DNA of 16,211 bases from assembly GCA_019309665.1 (NCBI GenBank), contig JAFDFV010000149.1, positions 1 through 16,211 of the forward strand, written 5' to 3'. The notes below the pieces were generated by a model. That model was not told the origin of the DNA. It saw only the letters and a list, made by a program, of their open reading frames with translations, and did not search any database. Source of the DNA: Deltaproteobacteria bacterium. Its GTDB lineage: Bacteria; Desulfobacterota; Desulfobacteria; Desulfobacterales; ETH-SRB1. Below, in pieces: positions 7,396 to 14,051 of the stretch (position 1 is its first letter; each line of letters begins with the position of its first letter). A program made the translations under genes and the position numbers.

Positions 7396-8019
7396 TCATG
7401 AAAGCTCAATATCCGGTCGCATGGAACGAATTAGATCATCAAGCTCATCTCCTTTGACGGTTTCCTTTTCAAGCAGAAGTTCAGCCAACTTATGGAGGAT
7501 ATCTATATTCTCTTTCAAAATTTCTTTTGCGCGTTTGTATGAATTCTTTATCAGAATAGTTACTTCTTCATCAATTTTTCTGGCTGTTTCTTCGGAATAA
7601 TCTCTTGGGTGTGATATTTCACGACCCAGAAAAACCTGTTCTTCACCCTTGCCATAAGAAAGCGGTCCCAGCTCTTCACTCATGCCCCATAACCGCACCA
7701 TTTGCTGGGCAATATCCGTCGCCTGTTTGATATCGTTGGCTGCCCCTGTGCTTATACGGTTAAAAATAATATCTTCTGCAACTCTTCCTCCAAAGGAAAC
7801 GGTCAACTCGTTTTCCAACTGATCCTTAAATTTAAAATCTCTCTCCTCTGGTAAAAACCAGGTAATACCCGCTGCGCGTCCCCTTGGAATAATTGTAATT
7901 TTGTTAACCGGATCCGCTCCCGGCAGGAAACGAGATACAAGAGCATGGCCGCCTTCGTGATATGCCGTTACTTTCCTGTCCTCCTCCCTTACTACTTTAG
8001 ATTTGCGCTCAAGCCCCAT
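7396..8019 (-). CDS. ftsH: FtsH C-terminal fragment (zinc metalloprotease domain)
   Basis: This 207-residue frame is the M41 peptidase domain. It has the zinc site HEGGH (residues 21-25, HExxH type), IIPRGRAAGITWFLPEE, the FGGRVAEDIIF helix, and the ATDIAQQMVRLWGMSEELGPL segment carrying the family's third zinc-ligand region. The end, ERETVKGDELDDLI-like sequence followed by a short tail, is normal. The ATG at 8019 is the native internal Met of the MGLERKS motif and lies exactly at the second deletion junction. No ribosome site at normal spacing precedes it, so independent translation is doubtful. Confidence 0.8.
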   Translation of the reverse strand: MGLERKSKVVREEDRKVTAYHEGGHALVSRFLPGADPVNKITIIPRGRAAGITWFLPEERDFKFKDQLENELTVSFGGRVAEDIIFNRISTGAANDIKQATDIAQQMVRLWGMSEELGPLSYGKGEEQVFLGREISHPRDYSEETARKIDEEVTILIKNSYKRAKEILKENIDILHKLAELLLEKETVKGDELDDLIRSMRPDIELS

Positions 8020-8086
8020 CCGGAAAATCCCGGTGTTCCCTTTGAAAGAATAATTGGGGACACATCGGATGCAATTGGTGTTTTCT

Positions 8087-8992
8087 TCATGTGAACTTTA
8101 AGAATTTCTTCACGGCCTTTAATATCCGGAAGTGAAACAACGACCTGTCGGTCAGAAGTTGATTTAAAGTCTGTTCTCTTTCGTCATGTCCTCCACCGAG
8201 ACCAGCTCCTCTGTGCCTTCCAACGGCATCTAGCTCATCAATAAAGATAATGCACGGAGCGTTCTTTTTACCCTGGACAAAAAGATCTCTTACACGCGAT
8301 GCCCCAACCCCGACAAACATCTCAACAAAATCAGAACCGCTTATACTAAAAAAAGGCACCCCGGCTTCGCCGGCAATAGCTCGCGCCAAAAGAGTTTTTC
8401 CTGTTCCCGGCGGTCCCATAAGAAGAACCCCTTTAGGTATTCGTCCACCAAGACGTGTAAACTTCTTGGGTTCTTTGAGAAAATCAATAATTTCTCCCAA
8501 TTCTTCCTTTGCTTCATCAATTCCGGCAACATCTTCAAAGGTTACTTTAGGAGCCTGGTCTGATTGAAGACGAGCACGACTCTTCCCGAATGAAAGCGCC
8601 TTGCCGCCACCAGCCTGCATTTGACGCATAAAAAATATCCAGATTCCAATGAGTACAATCATAGGAAGCCATGAAACAAGAAGAGACATGTACCAGGGTG
8701 ACTCTGATGGTGGCTTTGCATTAATGGCTACGCCCTTTTGCCTGAGCATCTTGATAAGATCGCTGTCCTGAGGCGCAAACACTTTAAAACGATTACGGTT
8801 TATATCTGTTACAAAGAGTTCCTGGCCTTGAATAACGACCCCTTCAATTCGCTCTTCATCGACCATTGCAAGAAATTCCGTATAGCTAATTTTTTCTTCA
8901 GGCAATTGCTGCTGATTAAAAAGATTATAAAGCATTATCATCAGCAGCGTAATGACAAGCCATAAAGCAATGTTTTTATAAAATGGGTTCAA
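8087..8992 (-). CDS. ftsH: FtsH N-terminal fragment (membrane anchor plus partial AAA)
   Basis: This open frame gives 301 residues, of which the first 280 are genuine FtsH. There is a transmembrane helix (about 9-26), a periplasmic domain with EEKISYTEFL (33-41), a second helix (about 104-122), Walker A GPPGTGKT (193-200), the pore motif EMFVGVGASRVRD (224-236) and Walker B IIFIDELDAV (248-257). The last 21 residues, TDRSLFHFRI onward, are out-of-frame read-through after the first deletion. A product from this frame alone could bind ATP but lacks the arginine fingers, lid and protease domain, so it should be inactive. Confidence 0.8.
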   Translation of the reverse strand: MNPFYKNIALWLVITLLMIMLYNLFNQQQLPEEKISYTEFLAMVDEERIEGVVIQGQELFVTDINRNRFKVFAPQDSDLIKMLRQKGVAINAKPPSESPWYMSLLVSWLPMIVLIGIWIFFMRQMQAGGGKALSFGKSRARLQSDQAPKVTFEDVAGIDEAKEELGEIIDFLKEPKKFTRLGGRIPKGVLLMGPPGTGKTLLARAIAGEAGVPFFSISGSDFVEMFVGVGASRVRDLFVQGKKNAPCIIFIDELDAVGRHRGAGLGGGHDEREQTLNQLLTDRSLFHFRILKAVKKFLKFT

Positions 8993-9059
8993 AAGACATT
9001 TCCTCCAAAAATTTATTGTAAACGTTCCATCATATTAATCATAATTGCATATTAGGCAA

Positions 9060-9103
9060 GAAAAACTTCAGGACCACGTTATTTAAGCTGATAACCTCCT
9101 GAA
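9060..9103 (-). terminator. Intrinsic terminator between tilS and ftsH
   Basis: Read on the minus strand, TTCAGGA (9103-9097) pairs with TCCTGAA (9073-9067). An inner GTTAT/ATAAC stem lies within the loop. After one G, a TTTTT run (9065-9061) follows. Position, 18 bases or more after the tilS stop and about 70 bases before the ftsH start, suits a tilS terminator. It implies ftsH has its own promoter or depends on partial read-through. Confidence 0.6.
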
Positions 9104-9121
9104 TTCACAAAAATTGCTTAC

Positions 9122-10726
9122 TTATTCAATTTTCAATAAATTCGAAGCTCGAAGCTCGAAGCTCGAAATCCGAAACAAATACGAATGACCAAAATTCAAA
9201 ATTTCAAACATGGTGGAGCGCCATAGATATTGCATAAGTGCCTGACATGTTTTGGTCATTTGAAGTATATTTCTTGTTGATTGTTTTACTTTAAAAAAAT
9301 CATCTATTCTGTAACCGACAACCCACATTATTTTTTCATGACTAAGCAGTATCGGGCATTTAGCGCGCTGAGCTCTTGTAACCTTATTATTAATAAAGTA
9401 TTTTTTTACCTTCTGTGTCCCTGACATACCAAATGGTTGAAACCTGTCACCAGGTCGAAAGTTTCTTAAAACCAAAGGGAAACTAAGTTTATCCATATCA
9501 AAAAAAGCAATATTATGTCCAGCGCAACGGATATCTGACAAATCTTCAATGTCAATCTTAGAAAATTCAATATTTAAACCAAGTTCCTTAATTAATAAGT
9601 ATCTGGGAAATATCTCTTCTTTGAAGCCGGCTTCAGGTTTTAATATCCTGTATTCAAATGAAAGTTTATTCTCATCTCTTAATTTCTTGTCCAGGTCACG
9701 CAATACCATTTTTTCCCTTGAAAAGGAAACAGTATCTTCATCTCGTTTAATCCAAATACGATCGGGAAGGTCGATATGGCCAAAAGCATGTCCGCTATTT
9801 AAAAGAGAACTAACGGAATCTATGTGCGAAAAGTTAATGCGCCTCAAATTTCCTTTTATTTCTGCAATTGCTTTTCTTATAATTCTTCTCCGGGCCGCAA
9901 TATGCAATTCATTAATTGAAGAGATTGAAAGGGTAACTGAATTATTCTCGGCAGTTAGAACAGATTTATTGAATATGGGCTTTATTAAATCATCTATCCA
10001 TTCCTCTTCAGACCTTACAATTGATGCAAAACGGTTAATAGTTTCCACTATCCTTTTATTATAAGAAGATTTTAAATGTGGTATTAAATGATGACGGATT
10101 CTGTTCCGAAGATATCTCTGGTCATTATTTGACTTGTCTAAAACAAACTTTAATCCATTAACCGCCAGGAATTCAAGTATTTCAGATTTGGTTAATTTTA
10201 TTAAAGGACGAATAATTTTTCCATTCCTTACCGGTGGTATTCCTGAAATACCAACGGGACCGCTTCCCCGCAATAAATGCATTATTACAAGCTCTGCATT
10301 ATCATCAGCATTATGACCGAGAGCAATCTTGTTGAACATGTATTTCTCTGCGATACTTTCAAAAAATCCGTAGCGAACAATTCTTGCCGCTTCTTCCAAA
10401 GACAACTTTTTTTCATGTCGATATTTACGAACGTCTTCCTCTTTAATATAACAAGGCAAATCAAGTTTGCGTGCAAGAGATGCAACAAACTCAGCATCAT
10501 CGTCTGAATCTTTTTGCCTGAGACAGTGATTTAAGTGAGCAACACCGACTCTAAGGGAAAATCGTTGAGTCAATGAGAGTATAATATGAAGCAGAGCTAC
10601 GGAATCAGGCCCGCCTGACACACCAACCAGAACTGAATCCCCTGTCCCAATCATATTGTGAGCCTTAATGGTTGCCTCTACGGTTTTTATCAATCTGTTT
10701 TTGTAATCTTTGAGTGGTGATAGCAT
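9122..10726 (-). CDS. tilS: tRNA(Ile)-lysidine synthase TilS, with a repeat-derived C-terminal tail
   Basis: TilS modifies C34 of the CAU-anticodon isoleucine tRNA to lysidine, using ATP and lysine, so that AUA is decoded. The 534-residue frame has the N-type ATP pyrophosphatase P-loop SGGPDS (37-42), then VAHLNHCLR, LGHNADDNAE, and the substrate-binding linker. The C-terminal domain carries FRPGDRFQPFGMSGTQKVKKYF and WVVGYRIDDFFKV. Normal homology ends near residue 490 (TRNILQM). The last 44 residues, starting TKTCQALMQYLW, are encoded by a dispersed repeat (9142-9263) and resemble no TilS. ATG 10726 is supported by an upstream in-frame stop and by the helix expected before the P-loop; the ribosome site is weak. 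It is divergent from the SRP RNA gene. Confidence 0.93.
   Translation of the reverse strand: MLSPLKDYKNRLIKTVEATIKAHNMIGTGDSVLVGVSGGPDSVALLHIILSLTQRFSLRVGVAHLNHCLRQKDSDDDAEFVASLARKLDLPCYIKEEDVRKYRHEKKLSLEEAARIVRYGFFESIAEKYMFNKIALGHNADDNAELVIMHLLRGSGPVGISGIPPVRNGKIIRPLIKLTKSEILEFLAVNGLKFVLDKSNNDQRYLRNRIRHHLIPHLKSSYNKRIVETINRFASIVRSEEEWIDDLIKPIFNKSVLTAENNSVTLSISSINELHIAARRRIIRKAIAEIKGNLRRINFSHIDSVSSLLNSGHAFGHIDLPDRIWIKRDEDTVSFSREKMVLRDLDKKLRDENKLSFEYRILKPEAGFKEEIFPRYLLIKELGLNIEFSKIDIEDLSDIRCAGHNIAFFDMDKLSFPLVLRNFRPGDRFQPFGMSGTQKVKKYFINNKVTRAQRAKCPILLSHEKIMWVVGYRIDDFFKVKQSTRNILQMTKTCQALMQYLWRSTMFEILNFGHSYLFRISSFELRASNLLKIE
9142..9263. repeat. TTCGAA/TTTTGGTCATTTGA dispersed repeat overlapping the tilS 3' end
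   Basis: Three and a half tandem TCGAAGC units (9142-9168) are followed by AAATCCGAAACAAATACGAATG. ATGACCAAAA (9185-9194) is inverted at 9250-9259 as TTTTGGTCAT. The right part (9225-9263) repeats 11-49 of the window at 35 of 39 bases. The element looks intergenic in style (short palindromes, simple heptamer tandem), yet it lies within the open tilS frame because it contains no stop in that frame until 9122. Confidence 0.78.
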
Positions 10727-10848
10727 GAAACAGCTTTAATCTCTCCCCAAATTCTACTTTCCAATTTCAAGCTTCAAGCCATGAACGGTTATATAAACTT
10801 AATATAACTCATAATTAACATTTTTCAAATTATTATAAATGTTTGCCC

Positions 10849-10876
10849 TTGAAAAAATTATTTTATGAATTATTTT
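10849..10876 (+). promoter_or_regulatory. Sigma-70-type promoter for the SRP RNA
   Basis: TTGAAA (10849-10854) and TATTTT (10871-10876) are separated by 16 bases. The expected start, six or seven bases downstream, falls at 10883, exactly where the terminal helix of the SRP RNA begins. The agreement between predicted start and RNA end is the main support. Confidence 0.6.
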
Positions 10877-10882
10877 ATACAA

Positions 10883-11139
10883 ATGGTTGTGCTAAGCGGG
10901 GAGCTAGCGGTGCCCTATTCCCGAAATCCGCTTAATGCGGGGCTGAATTCCCTCTAAAGGGTTTTATCCTGAACGTTTTCGAGTCATCCTGACCGGTCGC
11001 TACGTAACAGACACTCACGAACCTCGTCAGATCCGGAAGGAAGCAGCGATAAGTGATACAGTCTGTGTCGTGGATTGATCCCGGTTGAGTTTTGGCTTAA
11101 ATGTTTCAGAAAAAGATTCGATAGAGGGTGCACAACCAT
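10883..11139 (+). ncRNA. ffs: Signal recognition particle RNA, large type with Alu domain
   Basis: The RNA scaffold of the signal recognition particle, which binds Ffh and targets nascent membrane proteins to the translocon. The apical domain IV is plain: GTCAGATCCGGAAGGAAGCAGC at 11026-11047, with the GGAA tetraloop. The 5' part contains the bacterial Alu-domain sequence: GGGGAG, TAGCGGTGCCCT and AATCCGCT, as in the Bacillus scRNA. The ends close with a perfect 10-bp helix, ATGGTTGTGC (10883-10892) with GCACAACCAT (11130-11139). The length of 257 nt fits large SRP RNA rather than the roughly 110-nt enterobacterial 4.5S form. One base of the usually invariant Ffh-binding loop is A (11031) instead of G. 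No strong terminator follows; a CCCTTTT run is at 11148-11154. Confidence 0.92.
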
Positions 11140-11164
11140 ACAACCAGCCCTTTTAATAAACACC

Positions 11165-11192
11165 TTGACATTCTTACATATAGCATTATTTT
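11165..11192 (+). promoter_or_regulatory. Sigma-70-type promoter for grpE-dnaK
   Basis: TTGACA (11165-11170) is a perfect -35 element. With 16-base spacing the -10 is TATTTT (11187-11192), the same spacing and -10 as the SRP RNA promoter. The predicted start near 11199 lies just before a large inverted repeat. No CIRCE operator (TTAGCACTC/GAGTGCTAA) and no clear sigma-32 CCCCAT -10 is seen. Confidence 0.5.
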
Positions 11193-11201
11193 TTGTTCAA
11201 A

Positions 11202-11271
11202 CTTCCGGCCCTGAAAAAAGTGTGAAAATAACATATAAACTTTCAGATAATCAATTTCACAAGGCCGGAAG
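11202..11271 (+). promoter_or_regulatory. Structured 5' leader of the grpE-dnaK mRNA
   Basis: CTTCCGGCC (11202-11210) pairs with GGCCGGAAG (11263-11271). Inside it, TGTGAAA (11221-11227) pairs with TTTCACA (11255-11261), extending the stem after a bulge. A competing pair CTGAAA (11211-11216) with TTTCAG (11241-11246) is mutually nested and could give an alternative fold. The stem is followed at once by a purine-rich GGAGGAAGG. About 85 bases separate it from the grpE start, so it does not directly cover that ribosome site. A regulatory role is inference. Confidence 0.5.
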
Positions 11272-11355
11272 GAGGAAGGCGTATTATTTATACGTCGACG
11301 AATGATAACACAGTGAAATTATTTATTTGAAAGCCTATAGGAGTAACTCTATCTG

Positions 11356-11949
11356 ATGACCGACGATAAAAAGAAAATACAAAAAAAAGCTGAAACCGAT
11401 AAGCACGGTACAGATAATAAAATATCCACAAAAAAAGATTTGGCCAAAGAAAAAAAAGACGGAGTAACTGATCCTTTAAAGGAGATGGAAACAAAGATCA
11501 AATCCTTAGAAGAGGAGGCCAAAGAAACATATGATCGCTTCTTAAGAGTTTCTGCTGAATTCGAAAATTACAAAAAACGATCTGCTCGTGAAATGTCTGA
11601 GTTCAAAAAGTTCGCAAATGAATCCTTAATGAAAGAATTGCTTTTAGTCGTTGACAATATGGAACGGGCAATAAATTCGTCAAAAGATGAAGGGATCTCA
11701 AATAATAGTCTAATTGAAGGGATTGATATGACCCTTAAAGAATTACTTAAAATTTTTGAAAAATTTGGTGTAAAACAAGTTGAATCAATGGAAAAGCCTT
11801 TTGATCCAAATTTTCATCAAGCTGTTATGCAAGAGGAGACTGATAAACACCCACACAATACAGTTATAAATGAGCTTCAAAAAGGATATATAATAAATGA
11901 AAGATTACTAAGACCGGCAACGGTTGTAGTCTCAAAAGAAAAAAAATAA
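11356..11949 (+). CDS. grpE: Nucleotide exchange factor GrpE
   Basis: Co-chaperone that releases ADP from DnaK in the protein-folding cycle; it works as a dimer in the cytoplasm. The 197-residue protein has a lysine-rich disordered N-terminus (1-45), a long coiled coil (about 46-90) containing the family stretch RFLRVSAEFENYKKRSARE, the helix-bundle part with LLLVVDNMERAI, and the C-terminal beta domain with FDPNFHQAVMQEE and GYIINERLLRPATVVVSK. Length is typical. The ATG is 12 bases after AGGAG (11339-11343), a long spacing that predicts modest initiation. dnaK follows after 35 bases. hrcA, often the first gene of this operon, is absent upstream; the SRP RNA occupies that place. Confidence 0.96.
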   Translation: MTDDKKKIQKKAETDKHGTDNKISTKKDLAKEKKDGVTDPLKEMETKIKSLEEEAKETYDRFLRVSAEFENYKKRSAREMSEFKKFANESLMKELLLVVDNMERAINSSKDEGISNNSLIEGIDMTLKELLKIFEKFGVKQVESMEKPFDPNFHQAVMQEETDKHPHNTVINELQKGYIINERLLRPATVVVSKEKK

Positions 11950-11984
11950 CAAGCAGATTATATATAATTACAAGGAGGAGAACA

Positions 11985-13907
11985 ATGGGCAAGATAATAG
12001 GAATAGATCTTGGCACCACAAATTCATGTGTGGCTATAATGGAAGGGGGTGAAGCAAAGGTAATAACCAACCCCGAGGGAGGGCGTACAACTCCTTCTGT
12101 TGTTGCTGTTACAGAAAGTGGTGAAAGATTGGTAGGCCAGGTTGCAAAGAGGCAGTCAATCACAAATCCGGAGAATACTGTCTTTGCTGTGAAGAGACTT
12201 ATTGGGCGGAAGTTTGCTTCACCTGAAGTACAAAATGATATTAAGATACTTCCTTACAAACTTGAGCAGGCAAGCAATGGTGATATACGAATAAATCTTC
12301 GTGGGAAGCAACACAGCCCTGCAGCAATATCGTCTTTTATACTGTCAAATATAAAGAAAACAGCGGAGGAATTTCTCGGAGAAACGGTATCTGACGCAGT
12401 AATTACCGTGCCTGCCTATTTTAATGACAGCCAGCGCCAGGCAACCAAGGACGCGGGAAAGGTTGCAGGCCTGAATGTTTTAAGAATTATAAACGAACCG
12501 ACTGCTGCATCACTTGCTTATGGTATGGATAAAAAAGGTGAGGAAAAAATTGGCGTTTTTGATCTTGGTGGAGGTACATTTGATATATCCATACTTGAAA
12601 TTGGAGAAGGTGTCTTTGAAGTAAAGTCTACAAATGGTGATACCCATCTTGGTGGAGAAGATTTCGACCTTCGACTTATCAATTATATAGCAGACGAATT
12701 CAAAAAAGACCAGGGTATTGATATAAGAAGCGACAAAATGGCTCTTCAGCGCCTGAAAGAAGCTGCAGAAAAAGCTAAGATGGAACTATCCACATCAATG
12801 GAAACAGATGTAAACCTACCATTCATAACTGCCGATGCCAGTGGGCCAAAACACCTTAACATAAAAATAACAAGAGCCAAACTTGAAGCGCTTGTAAGTG
12901 ATTTGCTCGACAAACTTGAGAAACCATGCCAGGTTGCACTTAAAGATGCAGGTCTCTCTCCCAAAGATATCGATGAGATTATACTTGTTGGCGGCATGAC
13001 TCGTATGCCGGCTGTTCAGGAAAGAGTTAAAAAACTATTTGTCAGAGAACCTAACAAAAGCGTTAACCCTGACGAAGTTGTTGCGGTGGGTGCTGCCATT
13101 CAAGGCGGTGTGCTTAAAGGAGATGTTAAGGACGTTCTCCTCCTCGATGTTACGCCCCTTTCTCTTGGAATTGAGACACTGGGCGGCGTTATGACAAAGC
13201 TGATTGAAAAAAATACAACAATTCCTACTAAAAAGAGCCAGATTTTCTCAACTGCTGCAGATAGCCAGCCCGCGGTTTCTATTCATGTTCTGCAGGGAGA
13301 AAGGGAAATGGCAGGCGGCAACAAGACCCTTGGACGCTTTGAACTCGTTGGGATTCCACCAGCGCCAAGGGGGGTGCCTCAGATAGAAGTAGCGTTTGAT
13401 ATAGATGCCAATGGCATAGTGAACGTATCTGCAAAGGATATGGCTACAGCTAAGGAGCAGTCAATCCAGATTACTGCCTCTTCCGGTTTGTCAAAGGAAG
13501 AAATAAACAATCTCGTAAAAGATGCGGAACTTCATGCAGAAGACGACAAAAAGAAAAGATCTTTGGTAGACGCCCGCAATACTGCCGACGCTTTGATCTA
13601 TTCAACTGAAAAATCCTTGAAAGACCTTGGAGACAAGGTTGACAGTGCCACTAAGTCCAGGATTGAGGATACAACAAGCCAGCTTAAAAAAGCAATGGAA
13701 GGGGATGATGAAGCGGAGATCAAGCGATTGAGCGATGAATTAACCCAGTCTTCACATAAACTGGCTGAAGCCATGTATCAGCAGGCATCTGCATCTCAAA
13801 CCGGAGAACAACAAGCCGGTGCGGAAAGCGCACAGCAGGCAAAGACATCCCCAGATGAAGATGTAGTAGATGCCGATTTTGAGGAAGTAAAAGACGAGAA
13901 AAAGTAA
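11985..13907 (+). CDS. dnaK: Chaperone DnaK (Hsp70)
   Basis: ATP-driven Hsp70 chaperone that binds exposed hydrophobic segments of client proteins, with GrpE and a DnaJ partner. At 640 residues it is full length. The ATPase domain starts with GIDLGTTNS (6-14) and carries TVPAYFNDSQRQATKDAG, FDLGGGTFD (192-200) and the late ILVGGMTRMP. The hydrophobic linker DVLLLDVTPLSLG leads to the substrate-binding domain. The alanine- and glutamine-rich end closes with DEDVVDADFEEV, the usual bacterial tail. A strong ribosome site AAGGAGGAG precedes the ATG. No dnaJ follows; a repeat region and a convergent gene come next, so dnaJ must lie elsewhere. Confidence 0.98.
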   Translation: MGKIIGIDLGTTNSCVAIMEGGEAKVITNPEGGRTTPSVVAVTESGERLVGQVAKRQSITNPENTVFAVKRLIGRKFASPEVQNDIKILPYKLEQASNGDIRINLRGKQHSPAAISSFILSNIKKTAEEFLGETVSDAVITVPAYFNDSQRQATKDAGKVAGLNVLRIINEPTAASLAYGMDKKGEEKIGVFDLGGGTFDISILEIGEGVFEVKSTNGDTHLGGEDFDLRLINYIADEFKKDQGIDIRSDKMALQRLKEAAEKAKMELSTSMETDVNLPFITADASGPKHLNIKITRAKLEALVSDLLDKLEKPCQVALKDAGLSPKDIDEIILVGGMTRMPAVQERVKKLFVREPNKSVNPDEVVAVGAAIQGGVLKGDVKDVLLLDVTPLSLGIETLGGVMTKLIEKNTTIPTKKSQIFSTAADSQPAVSIHVLQGEREMAGGNKTLGRFELVGIPPAPRGVPQIEVAFDIDANGIVNVSAKDMATAKEQSIQITASSGLSKEEINNLVKDAELHAEDDKKKRSLVDARNTADALIYSTEKSLKDLGDKVDSATKSRIEDTTSQLKKAMEGDDEAEIKRLSDELTQSSHKLAEAMYQQASASQTGEQQAGAESAQQAKTSPDEDVVDADFEEVKDEKK

Positions 13908-13914
13908 TGTGAGC

Positions 13915-13995
13915 GTTCACGGTTGTCGGTTTACAGTTAACAGTTTTATGCTTTGATCAACCGTTAACTGTTAACCGTAAACCGCAAACGGTTAC
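13915..13995. repeat. GTTAAC-family palindrome after dnaK
   Basis: CGGTTTACAGTTAACAGTT (13926-13944) is inverted at 13959-13984, where AACTGTTAACCGTAAACCG is preceded by AACCGTT; outer units GTTCACGG and CGGTTAC extend it. The loop is about 14 bases. It uses the same GGTT/AACC units as 2284-2494 but without the long spacer. It begins eight bases after the dnaK stop, so it may double as a 3' end structure for dnaK and, from the other side, for the convergent U32 gene. Confidence 0.75.
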
Positions 13996-14010
13996 AAAGT
14001 AATAAAGATA

Positions 14011-14040
14011 GTCGAGTGGTTGCCTACTCAACTACTCGAC
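14011..14040. repeat. Short hairpin between dnaK and the U32 gene
   Basis: GTCGAGTGGTTG (14011-14022) pairs with CAACTACTCGAC (14029-14040), a 12-bp stem with one G-T pair and a six-base loop. Another ACTCAACT copy follows at 14051-14058, inside the end of the U32 gene. It sits between convergent genes where a two-way terminator is expected, but there is no T-tract on either side, so termination is only possible, not shown. Confidence 0.5.
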
Positions 14041-14051
14041 CAATTCCCCAC

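Larger units (their letters stand above)
7396..8992 (-). pseudogene. ftsH: ATP-dependent zinc metalloprotease FtsH, broken by two internal deletions
   Basis: FtsH is a hexameric membrane AAA protease that degrades misfolded and regulatory proteins. Here the reading frame is broken twice. Homology runs normally to residue 280 (EQTLNQLL), then about 34 codons are missing and it resumes in another frame at DRQVVVSLPD (8153). It continues 45 codons to GTPGFSG (8019), loses about 35 codons, and resumes in a third frame at MGLERKS. The losses are about 103 and 106 nt, each junction sharing one base. The first removes the second region of homology (sensor 1 and arginine fingers); the second removes part of the C-terminal AAA lid. 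Restoring both would give about 600 residues, the normal size. TTG at 8992 is the likely start, nine bases after GGAGG. Either the locus is decayed or the assembly is wrong. Confidence 0.85.

Noticed and set aside
7396..8992. Explaining the split ftsH by programmed frameshifting or an intron
   Set aside because: Essential, highly conserved coding sequence (about 69 codons) is physically absent, so frameshifting cannot restore it, and there is no inserted sequence that could be an intron.
9142..9168. TCGAAGC tandem as a protein-binding operator
   Set aside because: It lies within a dispersed repeat at the 3' end of tilS, on the far side of a terminator from ftsH, and similar TTCGAA sequence occurs elsewhere without a promoter.
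9549..10064. A 171-codon plus-strand open frame opposite tilS
   Set aside because: It is a shadow of the conserved tilS frame; the sequence looks like reverse-complement coding with serine- and leucine-rich composition.
11262..11282. GGCCGGAAGGAGGAAGGC resembling a second SRP apical loop or a strong ribosome site for a small gene
   Set aside because: The surrounding bases do not form the SRP domain IV helix, and no start codon lies at a usable distance downstream. It is better explained as the 3' arm of the leader stem.
11075..11305. A 76-codon plus-strand open frame between the SRP RNA and grpE
   Set aside because: It starts inside the SRP RNA, has no ribosome site at its ATG, crosses the predicted grpE promoter and leader, and shows no recognisable protein pattern.
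13204..13386. Plus-strand open frame within dnaK in another frame
   Set aside because: It is an alternative-frame shadow of a highly conserved gene with no ribosome site.
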